A stretch of 8,833 bases of DNA from DASPKO01 sp035628055 (lineage in GTDB: Bacteria > Planctomycetota > Phycisphaerae > Phycisphaerales > UBA1924), in the NCBI GenBank assembly GCA_035628055.1, contig DASPKO010000046.1, positions 1 to 8,833 of the forward strand, written 5' to 3'. Below, in pieces: positions 1 to 6,852 of this stretch. The notes beneath the pieces are model-generated. The model was not told the DNA's origin, made no database searches, and saw only the letters and a program-made list of their open reading frames with translations. The position numbers and the translations under genes were made by a program. The stretch's first letter is position 1; the number at the start of each line of letters is the position of its first letter.

Positions 1-2006
1 TGATGACCGGGTGGCGGGCCTGGTCGCTGCGGCCGGTCATCATCGGGGTGCTCGCGGCGGCGAGCGTGGTTGGCGCCGCGAAGATGGCGCCGCCGCTGGA
101 CTATCTGCCCACGGGCAATCGGAACCTCGTCTTCGGCGGGCTGATCATCCCGCCGGGGTACAACGTCGCGCAGATGACGTCGATCGCGGAGCGGCTCGAG
201 GAGAAGCTGGGGGCGTACGTCAAGGCCGGCAGCGATCCCGCCCTGCTGGCCACGCTCCCCCCGATCCCGCAGATGCCGATGCCCGGGGCGCCGCTGTTCG
301 ACCCCGTGGGGATCGACAACTTCTTCATCGGGTCCTTCGGGGGAGGGATGTTCGTGGGCGCGACCAGCGCCGAGGAGCAGCGGGTCATCCCCATCGGCTC
401 GCTCCTGACCAACGCCATGAACTCGATCCCGGGCGCCTACGGCGGGGCGTCGCAGGCCTCGATCTTCGGGCGCGGGGCCGGGGGCGGCAACACCGTCAAC
501 GTGGAGATCTCCGGCCCGCGCCTGGAGCGCGTGACCGCGGCGGCGCAGATGATCTTCGGGATCGCCGGGGGCAAATACGGGTTCGGGCGCTCGGTGACGG
601 CCGACCCCAACAACTTCAACCTCTCGCAGCCGGAGACCCGGCTGCGGCTCAACGCGCGCGGGCGGGAGCTGGGGCTCACGACGCGCGACGCGGGCGAGGC
701 GGTCCGGGCGCTCTTCGACGGGGCGTTCGTGGACGACTTCCGTCTCGGCGGCGAGACCGTGGACATGGTGGTGCTCCCGCTGGGGGGGCGCAAGCCGGGG
801 CGGCTGGATTACCGTGAGCAGCTCGCGAGCATCCCGGTGGCGACGCCGTCGGGCCGGGTGGTGCCTCTGGACACCGTGGTGGATGTGGTGCAGAGCGAGG
901 CGCCCCCGCAGATCTCGCGCTCGGAGGAGCTGCCGTCGGTGAGCGTGCGGGTGCGGCCCCCGCAGGGCATGACGGTCGAGGACGTGATGGTGGAGCTCGA
1001 GCGGGACGTGGTGGGCGCGGCGCGGCAGGCGGGCCTGATCGACCAGAGCATGCGGGTGCGGCTGGAGGGGACGGCGGCGAGCCTCGACGAAGTCCGGGCG
1101 TCGCTCTTCGGGGCCACGGACCCCCGCGCCACCGTGACGGGATGGCGGCGGGGCGTGATCTACGTCTCGTGGGGGCTGGCGGCGCTGGGCGTGCTCGCGG
1201 GCGTGTGGGTGCTGGTGCGCTCGGCGCGGATGGGCCGCGGGGCCGGGGTCTACGGCGCCATCGGGGTGGCCCTGCTGGCGGTGGTGATCGCCGGCCTGCT
1301 GGGCGGGCTGGCGTGGCAGCCGCAACTGGCAACCGCGCGGTTCATCTGGGCCCTGGCGGTGACCTACCTGCTGATGTGCGCGATCTTCGAGAGTTTTCTC
1401 TACCCGCTGGTGATCATGGTCAGCGTCCCGCTGGCGATGGTGGGCGGGTTCGGCGGCCTGGCGATCGTGCACGAGGTCACGAGGCGCGACCTGACGCAGC
1501 CGACGCAGAACCTCGACGTGCTCACGATGCTGGGCTTCGTGATTCTGATCGGGACGGTGGTGAACAACGCGATCCTGATCGTCGAGCAGTCCCTCAACTT
1601 CATGGACCCGGCGCGCTACGGGAGCGCCGACCCGCCGATGCCGCGGCTGACGGCGATCCGCGAGGCCCTTCGCTCGCGCGTGCGGCCGGTGATGATGACG
1701 ACGGCGACGACGGTGGGCGGGATGCTCCCGCTGGTGGTGGCGCCCGGGGCGGGGTCGGAGATGTATCGCGGGCTGGGGGCGGTGGTGCTGGGCGGGCTCA
1801 TCGTCTCGACGATCTTCACGCTGGTGCTGGTCCCGCTGGCCTTCAGCCTGGTGCTGGACATGTCCGAGTCGGCCCGGGCGGCCCTGAGCCTGGGGAGCGG
1901 GGTGGCACCCGGGGGGCGTGGCGGACTTCCCGGCGGCCCGGCGGAGCGCAACGGCGCGGCGCCAGCGCGCCGCGCGGTGCCGGTGTCGGAGAGCCCGCCG
2001 GCCTAG
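1..2006 (+). CDS. RND-family efflux transporter permease, C-terminal portion (5' truncated by window edge)
   Basis: Inner-membrane proton-driven export pump of the AcrB/HAE type, which normally works with a periplasmic adaptor and an outer-membrane channel. About 667 residues are visible. The reading frame is open to the window edge and begins at what matches TM7 of the family (residues 11-27, counted from the ATG at base 3), so this ATG is internal and TM1-6 with the first porter half lie upstream. Residues 30-370 form the second porter/docking region. TM8-TM12 lie at about 443-463, 466-488, 505-527, 562-580 and 590-616. Family hallmarks are FESFLYP (462-468), NNAILIVE (521-528) and RVRPVMMTT (559-567). 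Asn521 occupies the place of the AcrB TM10 lysine, as in many non-AcrB members, and Arg561 matches the conserved TM11 arginine. Two additional hydrophobic segments (about 383-405 and 415-438) precede TM8, which is unusual. A Gly/Pro/Ala-rich cytoplasmic tail of about 50 residues ends the protein. The substrate cannot be read from the sequence. Confidence 0.93.
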   Translation, partial: MTGWRAWSLRPVIIGVLAAASVVGAAKMAPPLDYLPTGNRNLVFGGLIIPPGYNVAQMTSIAERLEEKLGAYVKAGSDPALLATLPPIPQMPMPGAPLFDPVGIDNFFIGSFGGGMFVGATSAEEQRVIPIGSLLTNAMNSIPGAYGGASQASIFGRGAGGGNTVNVEISGPRLERVTAAAQMIFGIAGGKYGFGRSVTADPNNFNLSQPETRLRLNARGRELGLTTRDAGEAVRALFDGAFVDDFRLGGETVDMVVLPLGGRKPGRLDYREQLASIPVATPSGRVVPLDTVVDVVQSEAPPQISRSEELPSVSVRVRPPQGMTVEDVMVELERDVVGAARQAGLIDQSMRVRLEGTAASLDEVRASLFGATDPRATVTGWRRGVIYVSWGLAALGVLAGVWVLVRSARMGRGAGVYGAIGVALLAVVIAGLLGGLAWQPQLATARFIWALAVTYLLMCAIFESFLYPLVIMVSVPLAMVGGFGGLAIVHEVTRRDLTQPTQNLDVLTMLGFVILIGTVVNNAILIVEQSLNFMDPARYGSADPPMPRLTAIREALRSRVRPVMMTTATTVGGMLPLVVAPGAGSEMYRGLGAVVLGGLIVSTIFTLVLVPLAFSLVLDMSESARAALSLGSGVAPGGRGGLPGGPAERNGAAPARRAVPVSESPPA

Positions 2007-2020
2007 CCCAAAGCTCTGAC

Positions 2021-2050
2021 GGCGCCGCGATACGCCCCGCCAGCCCTTTT
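2021..2050 (+). terminator. possible weak intrinsic terminator after the RND gene
   Basis: Fourteen bases past the RND stop codon, GGCG (2021-2024) can pair with CGCC (2038-2041). After a 2x2 internal loop, GCG (2027-2029) pairs with CGC (2033-2035) around an ATA loop. TTTT follows at 2047-2050. The stem is interrupted and the T-run is short and separated by five bases, so this is tentative. It lies in the 56-base gap between convergent genes, where a terminator is expected. Confidence 0.3.
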
Positions 2051-2062
2051 CCCCCAATGCTG

Positions 2063-3004
2063 CTAGCCGTTGATGACCTCGCCCCCGTTGGGGTGGAGCA
2101 CCTGCCCGGACATGTACGACGAGTCGTCGCAGGCGAGGAAGACGTAGCAGGGGGCGATTTCGGCCGGCTGGGCGGCCCGGCCCAGGGGCACGTCCTTGCC
2201 GAACTTCTTGACGTGCTTCGGGTCGAAGGTCGCCGCGATGAGCGGGGTCCAGACGGGGCCCGGCGCGACGGCGTTGACGCGGATGGTGCGCTGGGCGAGG
2301 TTGAGCGCCAGCGAGCGGGTGTAGGCGACGATGGCCCCCTTGGTGGAGGCGTAGTCGATCAGGTGGTCGCTGCCCCGATAGGCGGTGACGGAGGTGGTGT
2401 TGATGATCGCGGCGCCCTCCTCCAGGTGCGGGAGCGCCGCCCGCGTGAGGTGGAAGTACGAGAAGATGTTGGTGCGGAAGGTGCGCTCGAGCTGGGCCGC
2501 GGTGATGTCCTCGGGGCGCTCCTGCTCGGTCTGCTCGGCGGCGTTGTTCACCACGACGTCGAGCCGCCCCAGCTCGCGCACGGTGCGCTCCACCGCGGCG
2601 CGGCAGACGCCCTCATCCCCCACGTCGCCGGCGATGGGCAGGCAGCGCCGCCCGGCCTGCTGCACCAGGCGGCAGGTCTCCTGGGCGTCCTGGTGCTCGT
2701 CGAGGTAGACGATGGCCACGTCGGCCCCCTCGCGGGCGAAGGCCACCGCCACGGCGCGGCCGATGCCGCTGTCACCCCCGGTGATGATCGCGACCTTGCC
2801 CTGCATCTTGCCCGAGCCGCGATAGGTCTCGGCGCCGGACTCGGGGCGGGGGCGCATCTCGGCCTCGAGGCCCGGCTGGCGCTCCTGGCTCTGGCGCGGG
2901 CGGCGCCGCTGGTTGCGCTCATAGGTCTTGCGAAGCGCCGCCTCACGGCGCGCGGCGGGAGCGGGGCGACGGGCCGGGGCGCGGGCGGGCTTCTTGCTGG
3001 CCAT
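2063..3004 (-). CDS. SDR-family NAD(P)-dependent oxidoreductase, YghA / general stress protein 39 type
   Basis: Classical short-chain dehydrogenase of 313 residues, probably a soluble cytosolic aldehyde/ketone reductase. Visible motifs are the cofactor-binding TGGDSGIG (75-82), NNAA (153-156), the structural Asn in TNIFS (179), and the catalytic Ser205, Tyr218 and Lys222 (YxxxK), with the usual C-terminal NGG (306-308). Two stretches place it with E. coli YghA and Bacillus YdaD (GS39) rather than FabG-like SDRs: the PGLEAEM-type lead-in before the Rossmann fold (44-50) and the phrases NTTSVTAYRGS and GPVWTPLI. The physiological substrate is not evident; related proteins are linked to stress and to reduction of reactive aldehydes. 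Residues 1-39 form an extra Lys/Arg/Ala/Pro-rich tail. The ATG at 3004 is chosen because the family lead-in requires a start upstream of it. No Shine-Dalgarno is visible. It is convergent with the RND gene and 80 bases downstream of the tRNA-binding protein gene. Confidence 0.93.
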   Translation of the reverse strand: MASKKPARAPARRPAPAARREAALRKTYERNQRRRPRQSQERQPGLEAEMRPRPESGAETYRGSGKMQGKVAIITGGDSGIGRAVAVAFAREGADVAIVYLDEHQDAQETCRLVQQAGRRCLPIAGDVGDEGVCRAAVERTVRELGRLDVVVNNAAEQTEQERPEDITAAQLERTFRTNIFSYFHLTRAALPHLEEGAAIINTTSVTAYRGSDHLIDYASTKGAIVAYTRSLALNLAQRTIRVNAVAPGPVWTPLIAATFDPKHVKKFGKDVPLGRAAQPAEIAPCYVFLACDDSSYMSGQVLHPNGGEVING

Positions 3005-3011
3005 GGTCGGG

Positions 3012-3017
3012 AGTCTA
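3012..3017 (-). promoter_or_regulatory. possible -10 element giving a near-leaderless SDR transcript
   Basis: On the minus strand TAGACT, preceded by a TTTT run, ends 7 bases before the SDR start codon. This is the only AT-rich spot in the gap upstream of the gene. A promoter here would start transcription almost at the ATG, which would fit the absence of a Shine-Dalgarno. No convincing -35 hexamer is present, so this is weak. Confidence 0.2.
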
Positions 3018-3049
3018 AAACCGCGGCGCCCGTGGACGGACCGGAACGA

Positions 3050-3066
3050 CGCCCCATTCGGGGGCG
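3050..3066 (-). terminator. GC-rich hairpin downstream of the tRNA-binding protein gene
   Basis: CGCCCC (3050-3055) and GGGGCG (3061-3066) form a perfect 6-bp stem around a 5-base loop, 18 bases beyond the stop codon of the tRNA-binding protein gene. There is no U-tract after it on the minus strand, so it may only attenuate or stabilise the transcript end. It could also be a chance structure in GC-rich DNA. Confidence 0.3.
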
Positions 3067-3084
3067 GCCCAGTCCCGGTAGCTC

Positions 3085-3516
3085 CTATGACACAATCGCC
3101 CCTGGCTCGATGTCCTGGTCGGGGCGAAGCAGGATGACCCTGCGCTCGGCGGTCGTGGCCGTCGCCGCGTCCTTGGGCACGTTGCTCGCGGCCAGGAGCA
3201 TACCGCGGGATTCTTCGCCGCGGATCACGCGCGGCTCGAGGTTCGCGACGATGACGATGAGCCGGCCCACGAGGTCCTGGGCCTGGTAGTGCCCCCGGAT
3301 CCCCGCGCAGATCTGGCGGGGCTGGCCGGACCCGTCGTCGAGCTGGAGGCGGAAGAGGCGGTCGGCCTTGGGGTGGTCCTCGGCCTTGAGCACGCGGGCG
3401 ACGCGCAGGTCCAGGCGTGCGAAGTCCTCAAAGGAGACGGTCGGCTTGCCGGCCGGGGCGGCGCTCGGGGGCGCCTCGCGGGGCGGGGCGGCGGAGTTCG
3501 TGGGACCGTCGGCCAT
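3085..3516 (-). CDS. stand-alone tRNA-binding protein, MetG C-terminal / Trbp111 type (methionyl-tRNA synthetase beta-like)
   Basis: Cytosolic 143-residue protein built of one OB-fold tRNA-binding domain. Residues 1-25 are a flexible Ala/Pro-rich leader. The domain runs from VSFEDFARLDLRVARV (27-42) to the end. Family signatures are DLRVxxV, HPKADRL (48-54), the QICAGI core (68-73), VANLEPR (90-96) and the closing GEESRGMLLAAS (100-111). These match the C-terminal appendage of bacterial MetG and the free-standing Trbp111 proteins, which dimerise and bind tRNA non-specifically, helping aminoacylation or acting as a tRNA chaperone. CsaA is the other relative, but the NLEPR and GMLLAA wording is closer to MetG-C. 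The start at 3516 is chosen because GAGAGGAG lies 6 bases upstream of it. A longer frame reaches 3648, but its extra 44 residues are Arg/Pro-rich and overlap the preceding gene. It sits 64 bases after the zinc-ribbon protein gene on the same strand. No catalytic synthetase domain is present. Confidence 0.92.
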   Translation of the reverse strand: MADGPTNSAAPPREAPPSAAPAGKPTVSFEDFARLDLRVARVLKAEDHPKADRLFRLQLDDGSGQPRQICAGIRGHYQAQDLVGRLIVIVANLEPRVIRGEESRGMLLAASNVPKDAATATTAERRVILLRPDQDIEPGAIVS

Positions 3517-3522
3517 GTCGGG

Positions 3523-3530
3523 CTCCTCTC
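3523..3530 (-). promoter_or_regulatory. ribosome binding site of the tRNA-binding protein gene
   Basis: GAGAGGAG on the minus strand, with AGGAG 6 bases before the ATG at 3516. It decides the start against the upstream in-frame ATG at 3648, which would add an implausible Arg/Pro-rich extension overlapping the previous gene. Confidence 0.75.
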
Positions 3531-3580
3531 GGGCGGGGGCCACTCTATGCGAGGCGGGGCAAACCGTGCCGCGCCGGCGC

Positions 3581-4579
3581 CTACCGCCGCTCGGCGCCGG
3601 GCTCGGGCCCGGAGAGCGGGGGTGCCGGGCTCGGAGCGGCCGCCTCAACCCATTGCCCGTGGCGATAGAGCGGGCGCGACACGTCGACCCCCAATGCCAT
3701 GGGCAGTGCCGCCATGTCGAGCTCGCGCAGGGGCGCCCCGTCGTCGACGGCCAACTGGGCCGACCAGGAGCGCTGGGCTCCGGCGAGGAGCACGGACTCG
3801 AGACGGAGGTGGGCGAGAAACTCGCTGGGGGCGAGGACGGGGCCGGGATTGCCCCGGCAGGTCGCGCAGACGACCGCGGCCGGCGTCGGGCCGGGGCGGA
3901 CGAGGACCCGGCGGTTCTGGCACTCCGGGCATGTGGGCCATGCGGCGATGTGCCGGCGGAGGATGTCCATCCCGCCGCGCTGCCCGAGCGGACTGAGCAG
4001 CGCGTCGTAGCGTTCGATCAGCTCGCTGACCCCGGGTCGGGCCAGCAGTCGCTCGGCGAGTCGTCCGTGCCCGGCGCGCACCAGCCCGAGGGCGGAGGCG
4101 GCATCGAGGGCGGTCTGCTCCGAGGCGGCAAAGGGCGCATGGGCGGAGGTACCCGGGTCCAGGCCCGCCATGGCGACCAGCCAGCGGCGCTCGGGCTCGG
4201 ACGCGGCGATCGCGGCGAGGGCGAGGCAGACGCTCGCGGCATGGGCCTCGAGGCCGGGCTCGCCGGCGGACTGCCGCAGCGCGTAACTCAGGACCAGGAG
4301 CCGCTGGGCCAGCGGGCGGGCCGCGGGGCTGACCGGCACTTCCGCGGCCACCTCCTCGGCCAGGAGGAAGTACGCCTGGGGATCGTCCGGGGAGAGGGCG
4401 CCGAGCCGGCGCACCAGGTCAGGGAGCGGGATCGCGGCCAGATCGCGGTTCTCCGCGGGCGCGGCGGGAGCTGGCGCCGGCGCCACGGGTGGCTGCGCTC
4501 CCGCCAGCGCGAGGCCGGCGGAGCGAGTGACGGCCAGGGGCGCGGTCGCCGCCATCATCGCGATCAGGAGCCGTGCCAT
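3581..4579 (-). CDS. uncharacterised exported protein with a four-cysteine zinc-ribbon-like motif
   Basis: 332 residues; I do not recognise the family. Residues 1-27 look like a Sec signal peptide: MARLL, a hydrophobic core, and a likely cleavage after ALA or AGA near 24-28. No cysteine follows, so it is not a lipoprotein. A short Pro/Ala linker (about 28-42) leads to an Ala/Leu-rich helical region (45-210) whose first part resembles TPR/Sel1-like helices. Cys217-x2-Cys220 and Cys238-x2-Cys241, 17 residues apart, form a rubredoxin/zinc-ribbon-type knuckle. Neither pair is followed by His, so these are not haem c sites. Residues 245-315 are a mixed region and the Pro-rich end is probably disordered. 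The ATG at 4579 is chosen because AGGAGG stands 4 bases before it and a signal peptide begins there. It overlaps the end of the upstream membrane-protein gene by 16 bases, implying co-translation. Being third in this operon suggests an envelope-associated role; the function is unknown. Confidence 0.85.
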   Translation of the reverse strand: MARLLIAMMAATAPLAVTRSAGLALAGAQPPVAPAPAPAAPAENRDLAAIPLPDLVRRLGALSPDDPQAYFLLAEEVAAEVPVSPAARPLAQRLLVLSYALRQSAGEPGLEAHAASVCLALAAIAASEPERRWLVAMAGLDPGTSAHAPFAASEQTALDAASALGLVRAGHGRLAERLLARPGVSELIERYDALLSPLGQRGGMDILRRHIAAWPTCPECQNRRVLVRPGPTPAAVVCATCRGNPGPVLAPSEFLAHLRLESVLLAGAQRSWSAQLAVDDGAPLRELDMAALPMALGVDVSRPLYRHGQWVEAAAPSPAPPLSGPEPGAERR

Positions 4580-6852
4580 AGGTCCTCCTGGTCGAGGCGG
4601 ATCAGCCAGAGGCGGAGCAGGGCCCGCTCGGTGGCGATCATCTGCTCGAAGACGCTCGGGGCGATGGCGCGGTGCTCGGCCCACTGGTCAAGAACGACCT
4701 TGAGCGCGGCGGAGCGGGCCGGCTGCTCGCCGGCCAGCACGTACGTCATGTGCTCGACGAGCCCGCACTGGGCCGCCGCGAAGGCCTGGATGGGCCCCGC
4801 CGCCAGGGCGGCGCGGCCCCGGGCGTGCTGCTCGATGTGCTCGAGGGGGATGGGGGCGGCGGGGTTGGGTGAGTAGGCGCGGGCGCGGCTGGACCAGTCG
4901 GCCGCGACGGCGCGGAGACCGTCGAGCGGGTCGGGCGTGGGCGCCGCCGGCGCGGCGCCGGGGCCATCGAGGTAGGCCGAGGCGAGCGAGGCGGCGAGCC
5001 GGTCGATGTCGGCCTGCGCGGCGGCGGCCAGGGTCTGCGTGAGGCGCTCGACGAGGCCGCGCCGCGCCTGGAGCATCCAGCGCGGGTCCGTGGGCGGCGG
5101 GAGCTGGGTCTGGCCGAGACTCGCGGCGAGCCTGGAGATCGATTCGATGCGCGGGGCCCGGGGCAGGGCCTCGAGCATTCCCGCGAGGATCGCGGGCTGC
5201 GCGGCGAACTTGGCGACGAGGCGCTGGGCCTCGGCGCGGACGCTGGCGGGCCCGCTGAAGCAGGCGGCCTCGACGAGGACCTCGGCGTCCACGAGGTTCT
5301 GCGGCCCGCTCTGGTCGATCTCCTTGAGGAGCTCCTCGCGGAGGGGAATGTTCTTGCCGGCCGCCAGGTAGCGCGCCGCCCAGCTCTGCTCGGCGACCTG
5401 GATCGTGACGGACTGTAGATTCCCCAGTCCGGAGAGCCCCGGCGCCGACGGAGCCCCCTGAAGGGAGAGGCGCTCGGTAGACGCGTCGCGCACGAGGGCG
5501 CGGGCCTCGGGGGCGCGGCCGCTCCAGGCGAACCGCGCCGCCTGGTGGAGGCGGGCCAGCTCGACGAGCAGGGCGAGCTGGCGGAGCGCGTCGCCGGGTG
5601 GAGGCTCCTGGGACAGGGCCGTGACCACCGCGGACGCCCAGTCGTCGGAGGCGGGCGCCTGGGCCTGGAGCTGCCAGGCGGCGGCGTAGCGGGTCGCCAG
5701 CTCCTCGCGCTGTCCCGGCTCCGCGTCCGGGGCCAAGGCCATGTCGGGGGTGAGCCCCGGCGCCGCGGACTCGGTCGCCAGGACGGTCGTGAGGACGTTG
5801 AGATCGGCGGAGGAGACCCGCTGGTCGCGCAGCCAGTCGATCAACCGTGCCCGGGCGACGGATCCCTCCTGCCAGGAGAGGCCGAGCGAGAGCTGGCGGA
5901 CCGCCGCGTACGCCCCGCGGTCCGATGCCGCCTCGGGGCCGACGCGGAGAACCTGCTCGAGGGCGTCGGCAATCAGGAGCTGGCGGGCCTCTTCGGGCGC
6001 GAGGGCCGCGGCGACGGCCTCGAGCCAGCGGGCGAAGGCCTCCGCCACCGGCTCGGCGTCGTCGGCCGTCTCGACGAGCATCGCCAGGGGCAGCCGGCGG
6101 AGGGCGGCGCGGGCCCCGGTCTCGAACAGGCTCTCCTGGCGGGGGCGGTCGGCGCCCAGGGTCGAGACGAGGGCGGCGTCGATCCGCGTGACCAGGGCCA
6201 CGGGAAGGTTCCGTTCGCGCGCGAGCCGGACGAGGGTCCCGGCCGCCCAGACGCTGGGAAGAACCTGGTCGGCCGCGACGCGTCCCCGGGCGCCGGTGAT
6301 CGGGTCGGCGAGCTCTTCGAGCGTCGCGAGGGCGACCAGCGCCGCGTCGGGCCAGGCGGCCGCCGCATAGACGAACTCCACGATCGCGTCCAGGGCCGCG
6401 GTGCGCCCCGCTGCGTCGAAACCGGCCCAGTGCGATCCGAGCCAGCGCACGGCGTGGTTGAACTGATCCAGCGCGGCGCTCTGGTCGCCGGAGAGCTGGC
6501 CCCGGGCCCGGGCCAGCAGGCGGACCGCGGCGTCGGCGTCGGTGAGCTGCACCGGCGGGGTGGACGAGGGCGCCTGGGGCGCGGGTGGGGCCCCCTGCGG
6601 AGCGCGCGCGGCGTCGGTTTCCGGGACCTCGGGCGGCTCCGCGCCGGGTTGCGCGGTGGCCGCGGGCGGGGCGGCTGGCGCGCCCGGGGCGGAGAGTCCG
6701 CCGGGCTGCGGGCCCGAGAGCAACAGCACCGCCGCGGCCAGGACGATCAGGACCATCAGCACGAGCGTGGCGCCGATGACCCAGCGCCCCGCCGACGGGG
6801 CGGGCTCGCGGGGACGGTCCTCGCTCCAGGGCTCGCGCTCCAGGCGGCTCAC
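4564..6852 (-). CDS. uncharacterised single-pass membrane protein with large alpha-helical extracytoplasmic domain
   Basis: 762 residues; no family recognised. A short charged N-terminus (1-23) is followed by one strong membrane helix (about 24-46, rich in Val, Leu, Ala and Ile), then a Pro/Ala-rich, glycine-containing linker (47-101). The remaining 660 residues are Ala/Leu-rich helices. A HEAT-like stretch lies near 521-562 (VLVEAACFSGPASVRAEA, then LVAKFAAQPAILAGMLEAL) and the last helices (668-757) are followed by a short polar end. The charge pattern and linker suggest N-in topology with the bulk outside the cytoplasmic membrane. I see no enzyme motif, so a scaffold or protein-interaction role is inferred only. 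The start is GTG: it overlaps the upstream stop in GTGA, and GGAG lies 7 bases before it. The frame stays open upstream to 8067, but that part is Arg/Pro/Gly-rich shadow translation opposite the better frame. Its last 16 bases overlap the next gene, so the two are probably translated in a coupled manner. Confidence 0.85.
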   Translation of the reverse strand: MSRLEREPWSEDRPREPAPSAGRWVIGATLVLMVLIVLAAAVLLLSGPQPGGLSAPGAPAAPPAATAQPGAEPPEVPETDAARAPQGAPPAPQAPSSTPPVQLTDADAAVRLLARARGQLSGDQSAALDQFNHAVRWLGSHWAGFDAAGRTAALDAIVEFVYAAAAWPDAALVALATLEELADPITGARGRVAADQVLPSVWAAGTLVRLARERNLPVALVTRIDAALVSTLGADRPRQESLFETGARAALRRLPLAMLVETADDAEPVAEAFARWLEAVAAALAPEEARQLLIADALEQVLRVGPEAASDRGAYAAVRQLSLGLSWQEGSVARARLIDWLRDQRVSSADLNVLTTVLATESAAPGLTPDMALAPDAEPGQREELATRYAAAWQLQAQAPASDDWASAVVTALSQEPPPGDALRQLALLVELARLHQAARFAWSGRAPEARALVRDASTERLSLQGAPSAPGLSGLGNLQSVTIQVAEQSWAARYLAAGKNIPLREELLKEIDQSGPQNLVDAEVLVEAACFSGPASVRAEAQRLVAKFAAQPAILAGMLEALPRAPRIESISRLAASLGQTQLPPPTDPRWMLQARRGLVERLTQTLAAAAQADIDRLAASLASAYLDGPGAAPAAPTPDPLDGLRAVAADWSSRARAYSPNPAAPIPLEHIEQHARGRAALAAGPIQAFAAAQCGLVEHMTYVLAGEQPARSAALKVVLDQWAEHRAIAPSVFEQMIATERALLRLWLIRLDQEDLWHGS
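4584..4589 (-). promoter_or_regulatory. ribosome binding site of the zinc-ribbon protein gene, inside the upstream coding region
   Basis: AGGAGG on the minus strand, 4 bases before the ATG at 4579. It lies within the last codons of the preceding gene, which ends at 4564. This site fixes the start of the exported protein and supports re-initiation by ribosomes finishing the upstream gene. Confidence 0.7.

Noticed and set aside
1142..3289. 715-codon open frame on the plus strand
   Set aside because: It overlaps the RND gene in another frame and runs antisense to the SDR and tRNA-binding genes, all of which have clear motifs. Its translation is Gly/Arg/Ala-rich with no recognisable domain, as expected of a GC-rich shadow frame.
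3546..3551. TAGAGT-type -10-like hexamer upstream of the tRNA-binding protein gene, resembling the TAGACT before the SDR
   Set aside because: No -35 at proper spacing, and only four of six consensus matches; two similar hexamers in short gaps are not enough to claim a shared promoter.
3571..3580. 10-bp perfect palindrome GCGCCGGCGC just after the zinc-ribbon gene stop
   Set aside because: It has no loop and no following U-tract, so it is a poor terminator. Such GC palindromes are common by chance in this composition.
3517..3648. 44-codon N-terminal extension of the tRNA-binding protein
   Set aside because: It is Arg/Pro-rich, overlaps the end of the zinc-ribbon protein gene, and lacks a Shine-Dalgarno, whereas GAGAGGAG precedes the ATG at 3516.
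3368..4876. 502-codon plus-strand open frame antisense to the zinc-ribbon protein and neighbours
   Set aside because: It spans several real minus-strand genes and their gaps; the composition is typical of shadow translation.
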